Positions 26,156-33,762 of a stretch of 64,000 bases of DNA are shown here, one piece after another. Below the pieces are notes generated by a model. The model searched no databases. It had not been told where the DNA came from and was given only the letters and a program-made list of their open reading frames with translations. This DNA is from Actinomadura meyerae (GTDB lineage: Bacteria > Actinomycetota > Actinomycetes > Streptosporangiales > Streptosporangiaceae): contig NZ_FZOR01000019.1 of NCBI RefSeq assembly GCF_900188445.1, positions 1 to 64,000 on the forward strand, read 5' to 3'. Position numbers and translations under genes: made by a program. Within the stretch, counting starts at the first letter, position 1, and each line of letters begins with the position of its first letter.

Positions 26156-26321
26156 CAGCCTTAATTGCGGACGATGCCGCAGCACCGTCGATTATGTCCG
26201 ACCGCCGGCCCCGACCCTCACCACACGTGCGCGGAGGAACTAAATCCGCATCAGATCATCTATAACAAAACTATCTGCTAGAGTCCCCCCTGTTGGACCC
26301 ACCAGGAGGAGATGACCGCAC

Positions 26322-26804
26322 ATGAGCGACGACACCGCCTACGGCCCCGGCCAGGGCCCCGCCCCCCGCGCACTCACCGAGGAGGAGGCGGTCCGGGTCC
26401 TCGGCGGGCAGACCTTCGGTTCGCTGGCGACCCTGAAGCACGGCGGCCAGCCGCATCTGGCCTCGATGGTCTACTCCTGGGATCCGGACGAGCGGATCAT
26501 CCGGATCCCGTCCGTCGCCGACCGCATCAAGGTCCGCCACCTGCTCAGGGACCCGCGCGCGACGTTCCAGGTCCAGGGCGAGACCGTCCTCTCCTACGCC
26601 GTCGCCGAGGGCGAGGCCGAGGTCTCGGAGGTCACCGCGGAGCCGGGCGACGCGATCGGCCGCGAACTGCTCCCCCTCTTCGGCCACATCGACCCGGCCG
26701 ACGAGCGGGAGTTCTTCGAGCGGATGGTGCGCGACCGGCGCCTGGTCATCAGGCTCCGGGTCAAGCACCTGTACGGCGTGGCCCTGGACGGCCCGGTGAC
26801 ATGA
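26322..26804 (+). CDS. Pyridoxamine 5'-phosphate oxidase-like split-barrel protein
   Basis: A 160-residue split beta-barrel flavin-type protein: FGSLATLKHGGQPHLASMVYSWD and RIKVRHLLRDPRATFQV are typical of the PPOX/F420-dependent oxidoreductase superfamily. Members bind FMN, F420 or heme-like cofactors and reduce small molecules. AGGAGGAG lies upstream of the ATG. The promoter region 26230-26290 is strikingly AT-rich and separates it from the LuxR gene. Confidence 0.85.
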   Translation: MSDDTAYGPGQGPAPRALTEEEAVRVLGGQTFGSLATLKHGGQPHLASMVYSWDPDERIIRIPSVADRIKVRHLLRDPRATFQVQGETVLSYAVAEGEAEVSEVTAEPGDAIGRELLPLFGHIDPADEREFFERMVRDRRLVIRLRVKHLYGVALDGPVT

Positions 26805-26840
26805 CGAGAACCGATCACGGCGCCGCGACGTCAGAAGATC

Positions 26841-27032
26841 TTGGTCGGCCCCCCGGACCTCGCGTGGCTCGCCGCGGACATGCAGCCCAGCGGCATGTTC
26901 AGGGTCACCGGCCACACCGACGCCGACCTGTCCGGCGTCGACCGCGCGACCGGGAAGCTCTGGCTCTACCCCGGCCCGGCGATCGCCGCCGCGGACCGCC
27001 GCCTGATCGGCACCACCGGCTGGAACGGCTGA
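26841..27032 (+). pseudogene. Remnant of an FG-GAP repeat protein
   Basis: A 63-codon frame whose middle reads GHTDADLSGVDRATGKLWLYPGP and then DRRLIGTTGWN. This matches the repeat of secreted actinomycete FG-GAP proteins (aspartate-rich loop, then GKLWLYPG, then RLIGTGWN). There is no signal peptide, only one or two repeats remain, and the only start is a TTG, so it is probably the 3' scrap of a decayed gene. It is separated from the convergent SDR by a strong terminator. Confidence 0.6.
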
Positions 27033-27038
27033 CCAAGA

Positions 27039-27068
27039 GGCCCCGCGCCGGACATCCGGCGCGGGGCC
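27039..27068. terminator. Terminator hairpin between convergent genes
   Basis: A perfect 13-bp stem (27039-27051 with 27056-27068, GGCCCCGCGCCGG) with loop ACAT lies between the FG-GAP remnant and the minus-strand SDR gene. Confidence 0.8.
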
Positions 27069-27073
27069 CGAGC

Positions 27074-27835
27074 TCAGCCCTGACGGCCGGGAAGCATCGC
27101 CAGCGCCTGCGACCGCTGCGCGACGAGCTTGTCGTAAGTACCGTCCCGCTCAGCCCAACGGTGCATGCGAACCCCCTTAACGAGAATCTCATCCGGAGTC
27201 GGGTTCTGCCCGAGCAGTTGCATGACCTCCGTGGCGAAGTCATCGAGCGGCAGGGCGTGCGGATTCACCTTCTCCTGCCCCGCCGTGGCGACGGCCGGGG
27301 GCACGAGTTCGACGACACCCACCCCGGTACCGTCCAACTGCGCGCGCAGCGCCTCCGAGTACGCGTGGACCGCTGCCTTCGACGCGGCGTAGGTCGGCAT
27401 GGGCGGGAACGGCAGGAACGCGATCCCGGACGTGACGGTGACGAACGTGCCGGCACCCCGTCCGACCAGATGCGGCGTGAAGGCGTCGATGACCCGGATG
27501 GTGCCGACGAGGTTGGTGTCGATGGTCGTCCACGCGGCCTCGAAGTGCGCGGGATCGCGCAGGTCCTCCAAGAGCATGACGCCCGACATGGTCACCACGG
27601 TGTCCAACTCGGGGTACTGGACGAGCACGGCATCGCGGGCCTGTGCGACGGAGCCGGCATCCGTGACATCGATGCTGAAGGCGCCGAAGCCCTCATCGGC
27701 GAGTTCACCGAGCGCCTCCGCGTTGCGACCGGCGACGGCCACGGTGCTGCCCGCCGCGGCGAACCGCCGGGCCAGCTCCCGTCCGATGCCGGAAGTGCCG
27801 CCGACGATGAGAACAGTACGGCTGGAGAGATCCAC
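27074..27835 (-). CDS. Short-chain dehydrogenase (DltE-like SDR)
   Basis: A 253-residue SDR: VLIVGGTSGIGRELARRFAAAG, VAGRN, FSIDVTD, active-site FVTVTSGIAFLPF and PTYAASKAAVHAYSEALR (YxxxK intact). NNAG is replaced by TMSG, as in the DltE/oxidoreductase subgroup. It is divergent from an XRE regulator with a MmyB-like ligand domain; this SDR-XRE pairing is very common in actinomycetes, and the SDR is presumably its repressed target. Confidence 0.93.
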   Translation of the reverse strand: MDLSSRTVLIVGGTSGIGRELARRFAAAGSTVAVAGRNAEALGELADEGFGAFSIDVTDAGSVAQARDAVLVQYPELDTVVTMSGVMLLEDLRDPAHFEAAWTTIDTNLVGTIRVIDAFTPHLVGRGAGTFVTVTSGIAFLPFPPMPTYAASKAAVHAYSEALRAQLDGTGVGVVELVPPAVATAGQEKVNPHALPLDDFATEVMQLLGQNPTPDEILVKGVRMHRWAERDGTYDKLVAQRSQALAMLPGRQG

Positions 27836-27912
27836 GAGTTCTTCCCTTCACTCAAAGCAGTGCCGACTCAAGCCTCAACGGTCTCCGCCCCATGTGGCAG
27901 GGCCCCCGTTTT

Positions 27913-27960
27913 CCCTGGTCCTGACAGGGCCCCCTCTAGGGATCGCGTACCCCTCGTACG
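27913..27960. promoter_or_regulatory. Candidate operator region of the SDR/XRE pair
   Basis: Two dyads in the divergent spacer: CCCTG-N7-CAGGG (27913-27929) and CGTAC-CCCTC-GTACG (27946-27960). The second ends eight bases before the XRE start codon. Both are plausible binding sites for the XRE dimer. Confidence 0.5.
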
Positions 27961-27968
27961 GTGGAGTC

Positions 27969-28844
27969 ATGAGGGACGACAACCGGCTCGGCGACTACCT
28001 GCGCGCCCGGCGCGACCTCGTCTCCCCGGAGCAGGCGGGCATCCCGCCCGGGGCGAAGCGCCGCGTCCCCGGCCTCCGCCGGGAGGAAGTGGCCCTGCTC
28101 GCCGGCATCAGCCCCGACTACTACGTCCGCCTGGAGCGAGGCAAGGACAAGAACCCGTCACCGCAGGTCCTGGAGGCACTAGCCCGCGTCCTGCACCTGG
28201 ACGACGTCGAAAGGGAGTACCTCCTCGGCCTGGCCTCGCCACGCCCGAGAACCCGGCGCCGCAAGCGACCGGAGCACGTCCCCGCACGGGTGCACCAGCT
28301 CCTGGCCCACCTGCAGATCCCCGCGTTCGTCGAAGGCCGCGCGTTCGACGTCCTGGCGTCCAACCCCATGGCCGTGGCGCTCTCCCCGCGGCTGCGGCCC
28401 GGCAACAACCGGCTCCGCTCCTTCTTCCTGGATCCCGAGGAGCAGGCTTTCCACCACGACTGGACGAAGGCCGCCGCCGGTTTCGTCGCCGCTCTCCGCA
28501 CCGCCATCGGGGACGACACCGACGACCCGAGGTTCGTCGAACTCGTCGGCGAACTCTCCCTGTCCAGCGAACGCTTCCGCACGCTGTGGGCCCGGCACGA
28601 CGTCCGCCCCCTGGACGGAGGCACCACGACCGTCCACCACCCGGTAGTGGGCGACCTACGCCTGCACCGCGACAAGCTCCCGATAGAAGACGTCATCCTC
28701 GTCCTCTACTACCCGGACAAGAACGACGACAGCGACGAGAAGCTGCAACTCCTAGCCGCCCTGACCACCCCCGCCGACCCCACCATCAAGCTACAAACCC
28801 CACAACGGCCCCCAGCAGGCGACACGGGACCGGCCGTAACCTGA
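27969..28844 (+). CDS. XRE regulator with MmyB-like ligand-binding domain
   Basis: A 291-residue regulator. HTH: LGDYLRARRDLVSPEQAG, then RVPGLRREEVALLAGISPDYYVRLERGKDKNPS, the exact style of the MmyB-like group; the C-terminal PAS-like part contains DVLASNPMAVALSP and LFxHPVVGDLRLH-type sequence (VHHPVVGDLRLHRDKL), which in homologs binds fatty acid. It likely represses the divergent SDR until a ligand binds. Its stop abuts the convergent flavoprotein gene. Confidence 0.93.
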   Translation: MRDDNRLGDYLRARRDLVSPEQAGIPPGAKRRVPGLRREEVALLAGISPDYYVRLERGKDKNPSPQVLEALARVLHLDDVEREYLLGLASPRPRTRRRKRPEHVPARVHQLLAHLQIPAFVEGRAFDVLASNPMAVALSPRLRPGNNRLRSFFLDPEEQAFHHDWTKAAAGFVAALRTAIGDDTDDPRFVELVGELSLSSERFRTLWARHDVRPLDGGTTTVHHPVVGDLRLHRDKLPIEDVILVLYYPDKNDDSDEKLQLLAALTTPADPTIKLQTPQRPPAGDTGPAVT

Positions 28845-28845
28845 T

Positions 28846-30156
28846 CTATTCGAGCACCGGGTAGTTCGCGCGGAACACGTTGTGCGGGTCACGGGCCCGC
28901 TTGATCTGCCGCAGCCGCTCGAGCACGCCGCCGGAGAAGGACTGCGCCGCCGTCTCACCGGGGGACAGCAGGGTGTACGGCTTGTGGCCGCCGATGTAGG
29001 CCTCCAGGTCGGCCACGACCTCGGCCTGCTTGGCGCGCGTCACTTCGGCCGCGTGCGGCAGGCCGAGACCCACCATGCCGAGCAGGTACGGCTCGGCCAC
29101 CGCGCCGCTCGCACCGGCCCCGGCGCCCGGTTCGGCGAGCGCCCCGCCCAGATGCCTGACCTGGACGTTGATCAGCGGTTCGACCGGCTTGGCCAGCAGG
29201 ATCTCCACCGCGCCGGCGTCCAGGCCGGTGAGCAGCTCCGCGCGGCTGATGGAGGGGGTCGGGTCGGTGGGCTCGGGAGAGATGGCGCTCAGGCCGGCGA
29301 CCGGGACGACGCCACGGCCATCGGAGATCGCGCCCTCGATCTTGTCGATGGGCCTCAGCAGATCTTTCCCCCGAGCCGCCTCACCCAGGTAGGCCAGATC
29401 CAGCGTCACCATCGGCGACGCGCCGGGGGGCTGGAGACAGTTGACCCAGACACTGAGTTCACGCGGCGCCTCGGCGGTGATCTCCAGGAACGCGTCGAAC
29501 ACCTCCCTGGCCCGGTGCTCCGGCCAGGTCACGCGCCCGCCGTACAGGACCGGCGCGGGATACAACTCGAGTTCGAGGGCGGTCACCACCGCGAAGTCCC
29601 CGCCACCGCCGCGCAGCGCCCAGAACAGCTCGGGATCGGACTCGGCGGTCACCCGGGCCGGCTCGCCCTCGGCGTCCACGATGTCGATGGCGCGAACGCT
29701 GTCGGAGGCGAAGCCGTACTTGCGGCTGAACCAGCCGACCCCGCCGCCCAGGGTGTAGCCGGTCACGCTGACCCCCGGCGCGCTGCCGGACAGGCCCGTC
29801 AGCCCCAGCGGCCCGGCCGCCGCCAGCAACTGCCCCCACGTCACGCCCGCACCGACCCGGACGACGCGCTCATCTACGCGCACCTCCACTTCGTTCAGCA
29901 AACCGGTGCGCAACAGAATCAGGCCCTCCACCTCACCCGAGGCGCCATGCCCGCTCGGCTGTGCGGTCACCGTCAGACCCGCCCGCCCCGCGTAACGGAC
30001 GAGCGCCGCCACGTCATCGGCATCCGCGGCCTCCGCCACGGCTGCCACGGGCTGCCCGACGGTCAGGTTCCACGCCATGGCCGCCTGTTCGAAGCCGTCG
30101 TCACCGGGCAGGACCACGCGCCCCTTGAGGACACCGCGCAAATCGTTGATCGTCAT
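28846..30156 (-). CDS. FAD-binding oxidoreductase, berberine bridge enzyme-like
   Basis: A 436-residue flavoprotein with PCMH FAD domain and C-terminal BBE motif (ARDPHNVFRANYPV). The covalent-FAD His lies in TAQPSGHGASG; the Cys of bicovalent enzymes is replaced (SGSAPGVSVTGYTLGGGVGW), as in the homolog at 10.9-12.3 kb. The two are paralogs of similar layout but clearly different sequence. Substrate unknown. It is tail-to-tail with the XRE gene with one base between. Confidence 0.9.
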   Translation of the reverse strand: MTINDLRGVLKGRVVLPGDDGFEQAAMAWNLTVGQPVAAVAEAADADDVAALVRYAGRAGLTVTAQPSGHGASGEVEGLILLRTGLLNEVEVRVDERVVRVGAGVTWGQLLAAAGPLGLTGLSGSAPGVSVTGYTLGGGVGWFSRKYGFASDSVRAIDIVDAEGEPARVTAESDPELFWALRGGGGDFAVVTALELELYPAPVLYGGRVTWPEHRAREVFDAFLEITAEAPRELSVWVNCLQPPGASPMVTLDLAYLGEAARGKDLLRPIDKIEGAISDGRGVVPVAGLSAISPEPTDPTPSISRAELLTGLDAGAVEILLAKPVEPLINVQVRHLGGALAEPGAGAGASGAVAEPYLLGMVGLGLPHAAEVTRAKQAEVVADLEAYIGGHKPYTLLSPGETAAQSFSGGVLERLRQIKRARDPHNVFRANYPVLE

Positions 30157-30715
30157 CGCCGTCTCCCTTGCCGAGCTTCAGAAGATTCGAGTTGCCGCAA
30201 AATGCGAGGGAGGCTGCACGGCGGGCGCCTCCTGGGTCGCGCCCGCCTTGCCGGCGCCGAACGGGGCGACGGCCGTCACCAGCAGGACGCCCATACCCAG
30301 GCCCATCGCGATTTCACGGCTGCCCTTCACGCCAGGGAAGCCGCTGCCGTCAGACGGCCAGCCCAGCAGCCCCGGAAAGGACGTCCCGAGGAGCCGGACG
30401 ACTGCACGCGCGGACACGGCGAAGGGTCCCGCGATCAGCGCGCGAAGCCGAGCCAAGCGGACGCGACGCGAACCCGGACAGGGGGCAAGGGGCGAAGCCC
30501 CACCCCAAAGGCGAAGCCGAGGAAGCGAAACCCCCACACGCGGGGGTCGCCGGACAGGGGGGCAAGGGGCGAAGCCCCACCCCAAAGGCGAAGCCGAGGA
30601 AGGGGGCGTGGGGGCGGAGCCCCCACACGGGGGGTCCGGGGGTCGCCCCCGGGGCAAACACAACGAAGGAGTGGCGGCCCGCGCTCTCCGCGGGCACACC
30701 ACTCCCAACTCCGAG
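30157..30715. other. Intergenic region with hairpin-repeat block
   Basis: Between the flavoprotein start and the tRNA gene. The right half holds the repeat block 30474-30652. A minus-strand frame at 30178-30417 (79 codons from a GTG) contains one hydrophobic stretch, MGLGMGVLLVTAVAPFGAG, and could encode a tiny membrane protein, but without a clear ribosome binding site or family I do not call it. Confidence 0.5.
30474..30652. repeat. Duplicated GC-rich block of GNA-loop mini-hairpins
   Basis: A roughly 50-bp segment occurs twice (30474-30525 and 30551-30602). Each copy carries GGGGC-GAA-GCCCC (30489-30501; 30566-30578) and GGC-GAA-GCC (30510-30518; 30587-30595). They are followed by TGGGGGC-GGA-GCCCCCA (30609-30625) and CCGGGGG-TCG-CCCCCGG (30636-30652). 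The GAA/GGA triloops match those in the element at 286-456, so both may belong to one dispersed repeat family. Confidence 0.85.
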
Positions 30716-30798
30716 TGGGCGAGGAGGGATTTGAACCCTCACATCCTTTCGGACACACGGACCTGAACCGTGCGCGTCTGCCGTTCCGCCACCCGCCC
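30716..30798 (-). tRNA. tRNA-Leu (anticodon CAG)
   Basis: Read on the minus strand, the acceptor GGGCGGG pairs with CTCGCCC (one G-U), followed by the D-arm TGGCGGAACGGCAGACGCGC, anticodon stem-loop GCACGGTTCAGGTCCGTGT with CAG, a long variable arm as in class II tRNAs, and the T-arm GAGGGTTCAAATCCCTC. The discriminator is A; CCA is not encoded. It is divergent from the fhaA operon. Confidence 0.95.
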
Positions 30799-30926
30799 GT
30801 GGGTGCCGCCCCGTTTCCGGGTGCCTGAAAAGGCTAGCACGTGCCGGGCAGTGGTTAGGTATCCAGATACTCCGAGCGAACCTTCGCACCGATACGATCG
30901 TCTACCAGTGGGGAAGGGAGGTGCCC

Positions 30927-31682
30927 GTGGGCGTCATTCAGCGCTTCGAGCGACGGCTGGAGGGCATGGTCGAAGGGGCCTTCGCCCGTGCGTTCAAGTC
31001 GGAGCTGCAGCCGGTCGAGGTGGCCAGTGCTGTGCAGCGCGAGATGGACGACAGGGCTGCGATCGTGGCGCAGGGCCGCACCCTCGTGCCGAACGACTTC
31101 GTCGTGGAGATCTCTCAGCAGGACGGCCAGCGCCTGCAGGTGTACGCCGACAGCCTGAGCCAGGAGCTGGCGAACCTCGCGCGGGAGTACGCGAAGGAGC
31201 AGGGGTACTCCTTCGTGGGGCCGGTGCGGGTGCGGTTCGAGAATGCGGGCGATCTCGCCACGGGAATGTTCCGGATCCGTTCGGGGGTCATCCGGGGCTC
31301 GACGGTGGAGGGCGGGGAGATCCGCCGGCCGGTGAGCGATGTGCCGCAGGGCGGCCGGGGCGGTGTCTTCGGCGGCCATCCGCGGCTGCTGGTGACGACG
31401 GCCGTGGAGGGCTCGGACACGACGCAGCGCACCTATGAGATCAATACGCCTGTCACTCTGCTCGGTCGCGGTACGGACTGCGACCTGCGACTCGTCGATC
31501 CGGGCGTATCCCGGCACCATGCCGAGATCCGCGTAGAAGGTCCCGAAATCGCTCTCGTGGATCTAGGGTCGACCAACGGCTCGTTCGTGAACGGGCAGCC
31601 GATCCGGCGGGTCACGCTGGTCGACGGCTCCCGGGTGACGATGGGCCGGACAACCCTTGTGTTCCGCCGCGATAGGGAGTAA
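30927..31682 (+). CDS. fhaA: FHA-domain protein FhaA
   Basis: A 251-residue protein with the DUF3662/FhaA N-terminal domain (GVIQRFERRLEGMVEGAFARAFKSELQPVEVA, read in parts) and a C-terminal FHA phosphothreonine-binding domain (LLGRGTDCDLRLVDPGVSRHHAEI, LVDLGSTNGSFVNG). In mycobacteria FhaA binds phosphorylated partners such as the MviN pseudokinase domain and tempers peptidoglycan synthesis. The GTG at 30927 matches the conserved MGV start, with GGGAAGGGAGG upstream; a GTG six bases earlier also exists. First gene of a seven-gene operon. Confidence 0.96.
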   Translation: MGVIQRFERRLEGMVEGAFARAFKSELQPVEVASAVQREMDDRAAIVAQGRTLVPNDFVVEISQQDGQRLQVYADSLSQELANLAREYAKEQGYSFVGPVRVRFENAGDLATGMFRIRSGVIRGSTVEGGEIRRPVSDVPQGGRGGVFGGHPRLLVTTAVEGSDTTQRTYEINTPVTLLGRGTDCDLRLVDPGVSRHHAEIRVEGPEIALVDLGSTNGSFVNGQPIRRVTLVDGSRVTMGRTTLVFRRDRE

Positions 31683-31693
31683 CCCCGACTCCG

Positions 31694-32185
31694 ATGTCCC
31701 CATTCACCCTCACGCTGATCAAGCTGGCGTTCCTCGCGGTGCTGTGGCTGTTCGTCATCGCGGCCGTCGGTGTGATCAGGGCCGACCTGTTCGGCTCGAA
31801 GGCCGCGTCGAAGGCGGCCGCGCGCCCGTCCCAGCCCCCGAGGTCCGCCCGGCCGCCGAAGCCGCCGCGGCAGCAGCGCAGCGCCCAGCACGGCGCCCCG
31901 ACGAAGCTGGTGGTGGTCCAGGGGGAGCGGGCCGGCACCGTCATCGACCTCACCGGGGTGCCCATCACCATCGGCCGGGCCAATGACGCCACTCTGGTCG
32001 TGACCGACGACTACGCTTCGAGCCGGCATGCCCGACTTTTCGCGCAGGACGGTCAGTGGATCGTGGAAGATCTCGGCTCGACCAATGGGACGTATCTCGG
32101 ACGCACGAAGGTGAGCCGGCCGATGCCGGTACCGCCCGGCGTTCCGGTCCGTATCGGCAAGACCGTGATCGAGCTGCGCAAATGA
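31694..32185 (+). CDS. fhaB: FHA-domain membrane protein FhaB/FipA
   Basis: A 163-residue protein with one N-terminal transmembrane helix (LIKLAFLAVLWLFVIAAVGVI), a basic proline-rich linker and a C-terminal FHA domain (ITIGRANDATLVVTDDYASSRHARL, VEDLGSTNGTYLG). The mycobacterial homolog links PknA/PknB phosphorylation to the division machinery. It lies 11 bp after fhaA and overlaps pstP by four bases. Confidence 0.96.
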   Translation: MSPFTLTLIKLAFLAVLWLFVIAAVGVIRADLFGSKAASKAAARPSQPPRSARPPKPPRQQRSAQHGAPTKLVVVQGERAGTVIDLTGVPITIGRANDATLVVTDDYASSRHARLFAQDGQWIVEDLGSTNGTYLGRTKVSRPMPVPPGVPVRIGKTVIELRK

Positions 32186-33762
32186 CTCTGGGAATCCGCT
32201 ACGCCGCGCGCTCCGACGTCGGCATGCTGCGTGAGGGCAACGAGGACTCGGCGTACGCGGGCGCGCACCTGCTGGCGGTGGCCGACGGCATGGGCGGGCA
32301 CGTCGGCGGTGAGATCGCGAGCGCCGCGGCGATCGAGGCGCTCCGCGCTCTCGACAAGAACCTGCCGGCGACCGAGCTGCTGGCCGCGCTCGAGCACACG
32401 GTCAAGACGGCCAACGACAACCTGCACCGCATCGTCGAGTCCGATCCGGCCCTGCAGGGCATGGGGACGACGCTGACGGCGATGCTGTGGGCGGGCAACC
32501 AGGTCGCGCTGGTGCACATCGGGGACTCCCGCGCCTACCTGCTGCGCGACGGCAGCCTGTTCCAGATCACGCACGACCACACGCTCGTCCAGTCGCTGGT
32601 GGACGAGGGGCGCATCAGCCCGGACGAGGCGGCGTCGCACCCGCAGCGGTCGCTGCTGCTGCGCGCGCTGGACGGGCGCGGCGAGGTCGATCCCGACCTG
32701 TCGCTGCGCGAGGCCGTGGTCGGCGACCGGTACCTGCTGTGCTCGGACGGCCTGTCGGGCGTCGTCACGGCGGAGACGATCTTCCAGGTCCTGACGGACG
32801 TGGACGACCCGGAGCAGTGCGTCCGGCAGCTGATCGACCTGGCGAACCGGGGCGGCGGGCCCGACAACATCACCTGCGTCGTCGCCGACGTGGTGGACCT
32901 GGATCGCCATCCGCCGACGGGCGGGCCCGGCCAGGCGGTGGGCGCGGCGGCGAACGCGGCGCCGCCGGAGCCGCCGGGCGGCGGCCCGGGCGCGAACACG
33001 ACGGTGGCCGACACTCCGGCGGGGCGCGCGGCGCAGCTGCGCGACACGCGGCCGCAGCCGCCGGTGGCGGTGGACGAGCGGCCTCCCCCGCCGGCGCCCG
33101 CGCCGATGGGCGACCCGATGGGCGGCCCGCCCGCGCCGGGCACGGTCCAGCAGGCGCCGATGGAGCGGCCGCGGCGCGGCGGCGCCCGCCGCTGGACGTG
33201 GCTGATCGTCGTCGCCGGGGTGGTCGTGGTGGGCGTGGTGGCGGGCGGTTTCGTGCTGCTGCAGAACGTCCGGAACGGCTACTACATCGGCGCGAGCGGC
33301 GACAACGTCGTCCTGTACCGGGGCACGCCGCAGAAGGTGCCGGGGCTCGACCTGTCGCGCCCGGCCGACAAGCAGCCCGAGCCCCGGGTCCAGGTGAGCG
33401 ACCTGCCCGAGGACATCGGCGAGCAGGTCAAGTCGACCTACACCGTGGACGGCCCGCAGGACTGGTCGAAGCTGACCGCGGCCGTCTGCAAGTACTCCCT
33501 CGTCCAGCTCGAGGGCAAGGTCGCGATCGTGCGGGGCAAGAACCAGCGGAACTGCAAGGAGACGAAGATCGTCACCAGCGACGTGCCACTGAGCGAGCTG
33601 CCCCGGTCGGACGCGACGGAGATCGCCAAGGGCACCGCGCCGATGATCGGCCGGACCGCGGCGCAGAACGCGCTGCAAGATGTGCAGAAGCGGCACAAGG
33701 CGTGCGTCGACGACGCGGCGGGCAAGCCGAAGGACTGCCCCTCCAGCGGAGGGAGCTCGTAG
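32182..33762 (+). CDS. pstP: PP2C-type Ser/Thr phosphatase PstP
   Basis: A 526-residue membrane phosphatase that reverses PknA/PknB phosphorylation. PPM motifs with metal-binding Asp: GNEDSAYAG (D22), AVADGMGGH (D35), IGDSRAYLLRDG, CSDGLSGVV and GGGPDNIT. A proline-rich linker leads to a single transmembrane helix (about residues 337-360, WLIVVAGVVVVGVVAGGFVLL) and an extracytoplasmic domain of about 165 residues with two possible disulfide cysteines. ATGA overlap with fhaB. Confidence 0.96.
   Translation: MTLGIRYAARSDVGMLREGNEDSAYAGAHLLAVADGMGGHVGGEIASAAAIEALRALDKNLPATELLAALEHTVKTANDNLHRIVESDPALQGMGTTLTAMLWAGNQVALVHIGDSRAYLLRDGSLFQITHDHTLVQSLVDEGRISPDEAASHPQRSLLLRALDGRGEVDPDLSLREAVVGDRYLLCSDGLSGVVTAETIFQVLTDVDDPEQCVRQLIDLANRGGGPDNITCVVADVVDLDRHPPTGGPGQAVGAAANAAPPEPPGGGPGANTTVADTPAGRAAQLRDTRPQPPVAVDERPPPPAPAPMGDPMGGPPAPGTVQQAPMERPRRGGARRWTWLIVVAGVVVVGVVAGGFVLLQNVRNGYYIGASGDNVVLYRGTPQKVPGLDLSRPADKQPEPRVQVSDLPEDIGEQVKSTYTVDGPQDWSKLTAAVCKYSLVQLEGKVAIVRGKNQRNCKETKIVTSDVPLSELPRSDATEIAKGTAPMIGRTAAQNALQDVQKRHKACVDDAAGKPKDCPSSGGSS

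Noticed and set aside
30178..30417. Possible tiny membrane protein on the minus strand
   Set aside because: One hydrophobic stretch only, GTG start without a clear ribosome binding site, and next to repeats; kept only as a note.
30474..30798. Integration site (att) at tRNA-Leu
   Set aside because: No integrase gene and no second copy of the tRNA 3' end in the window.
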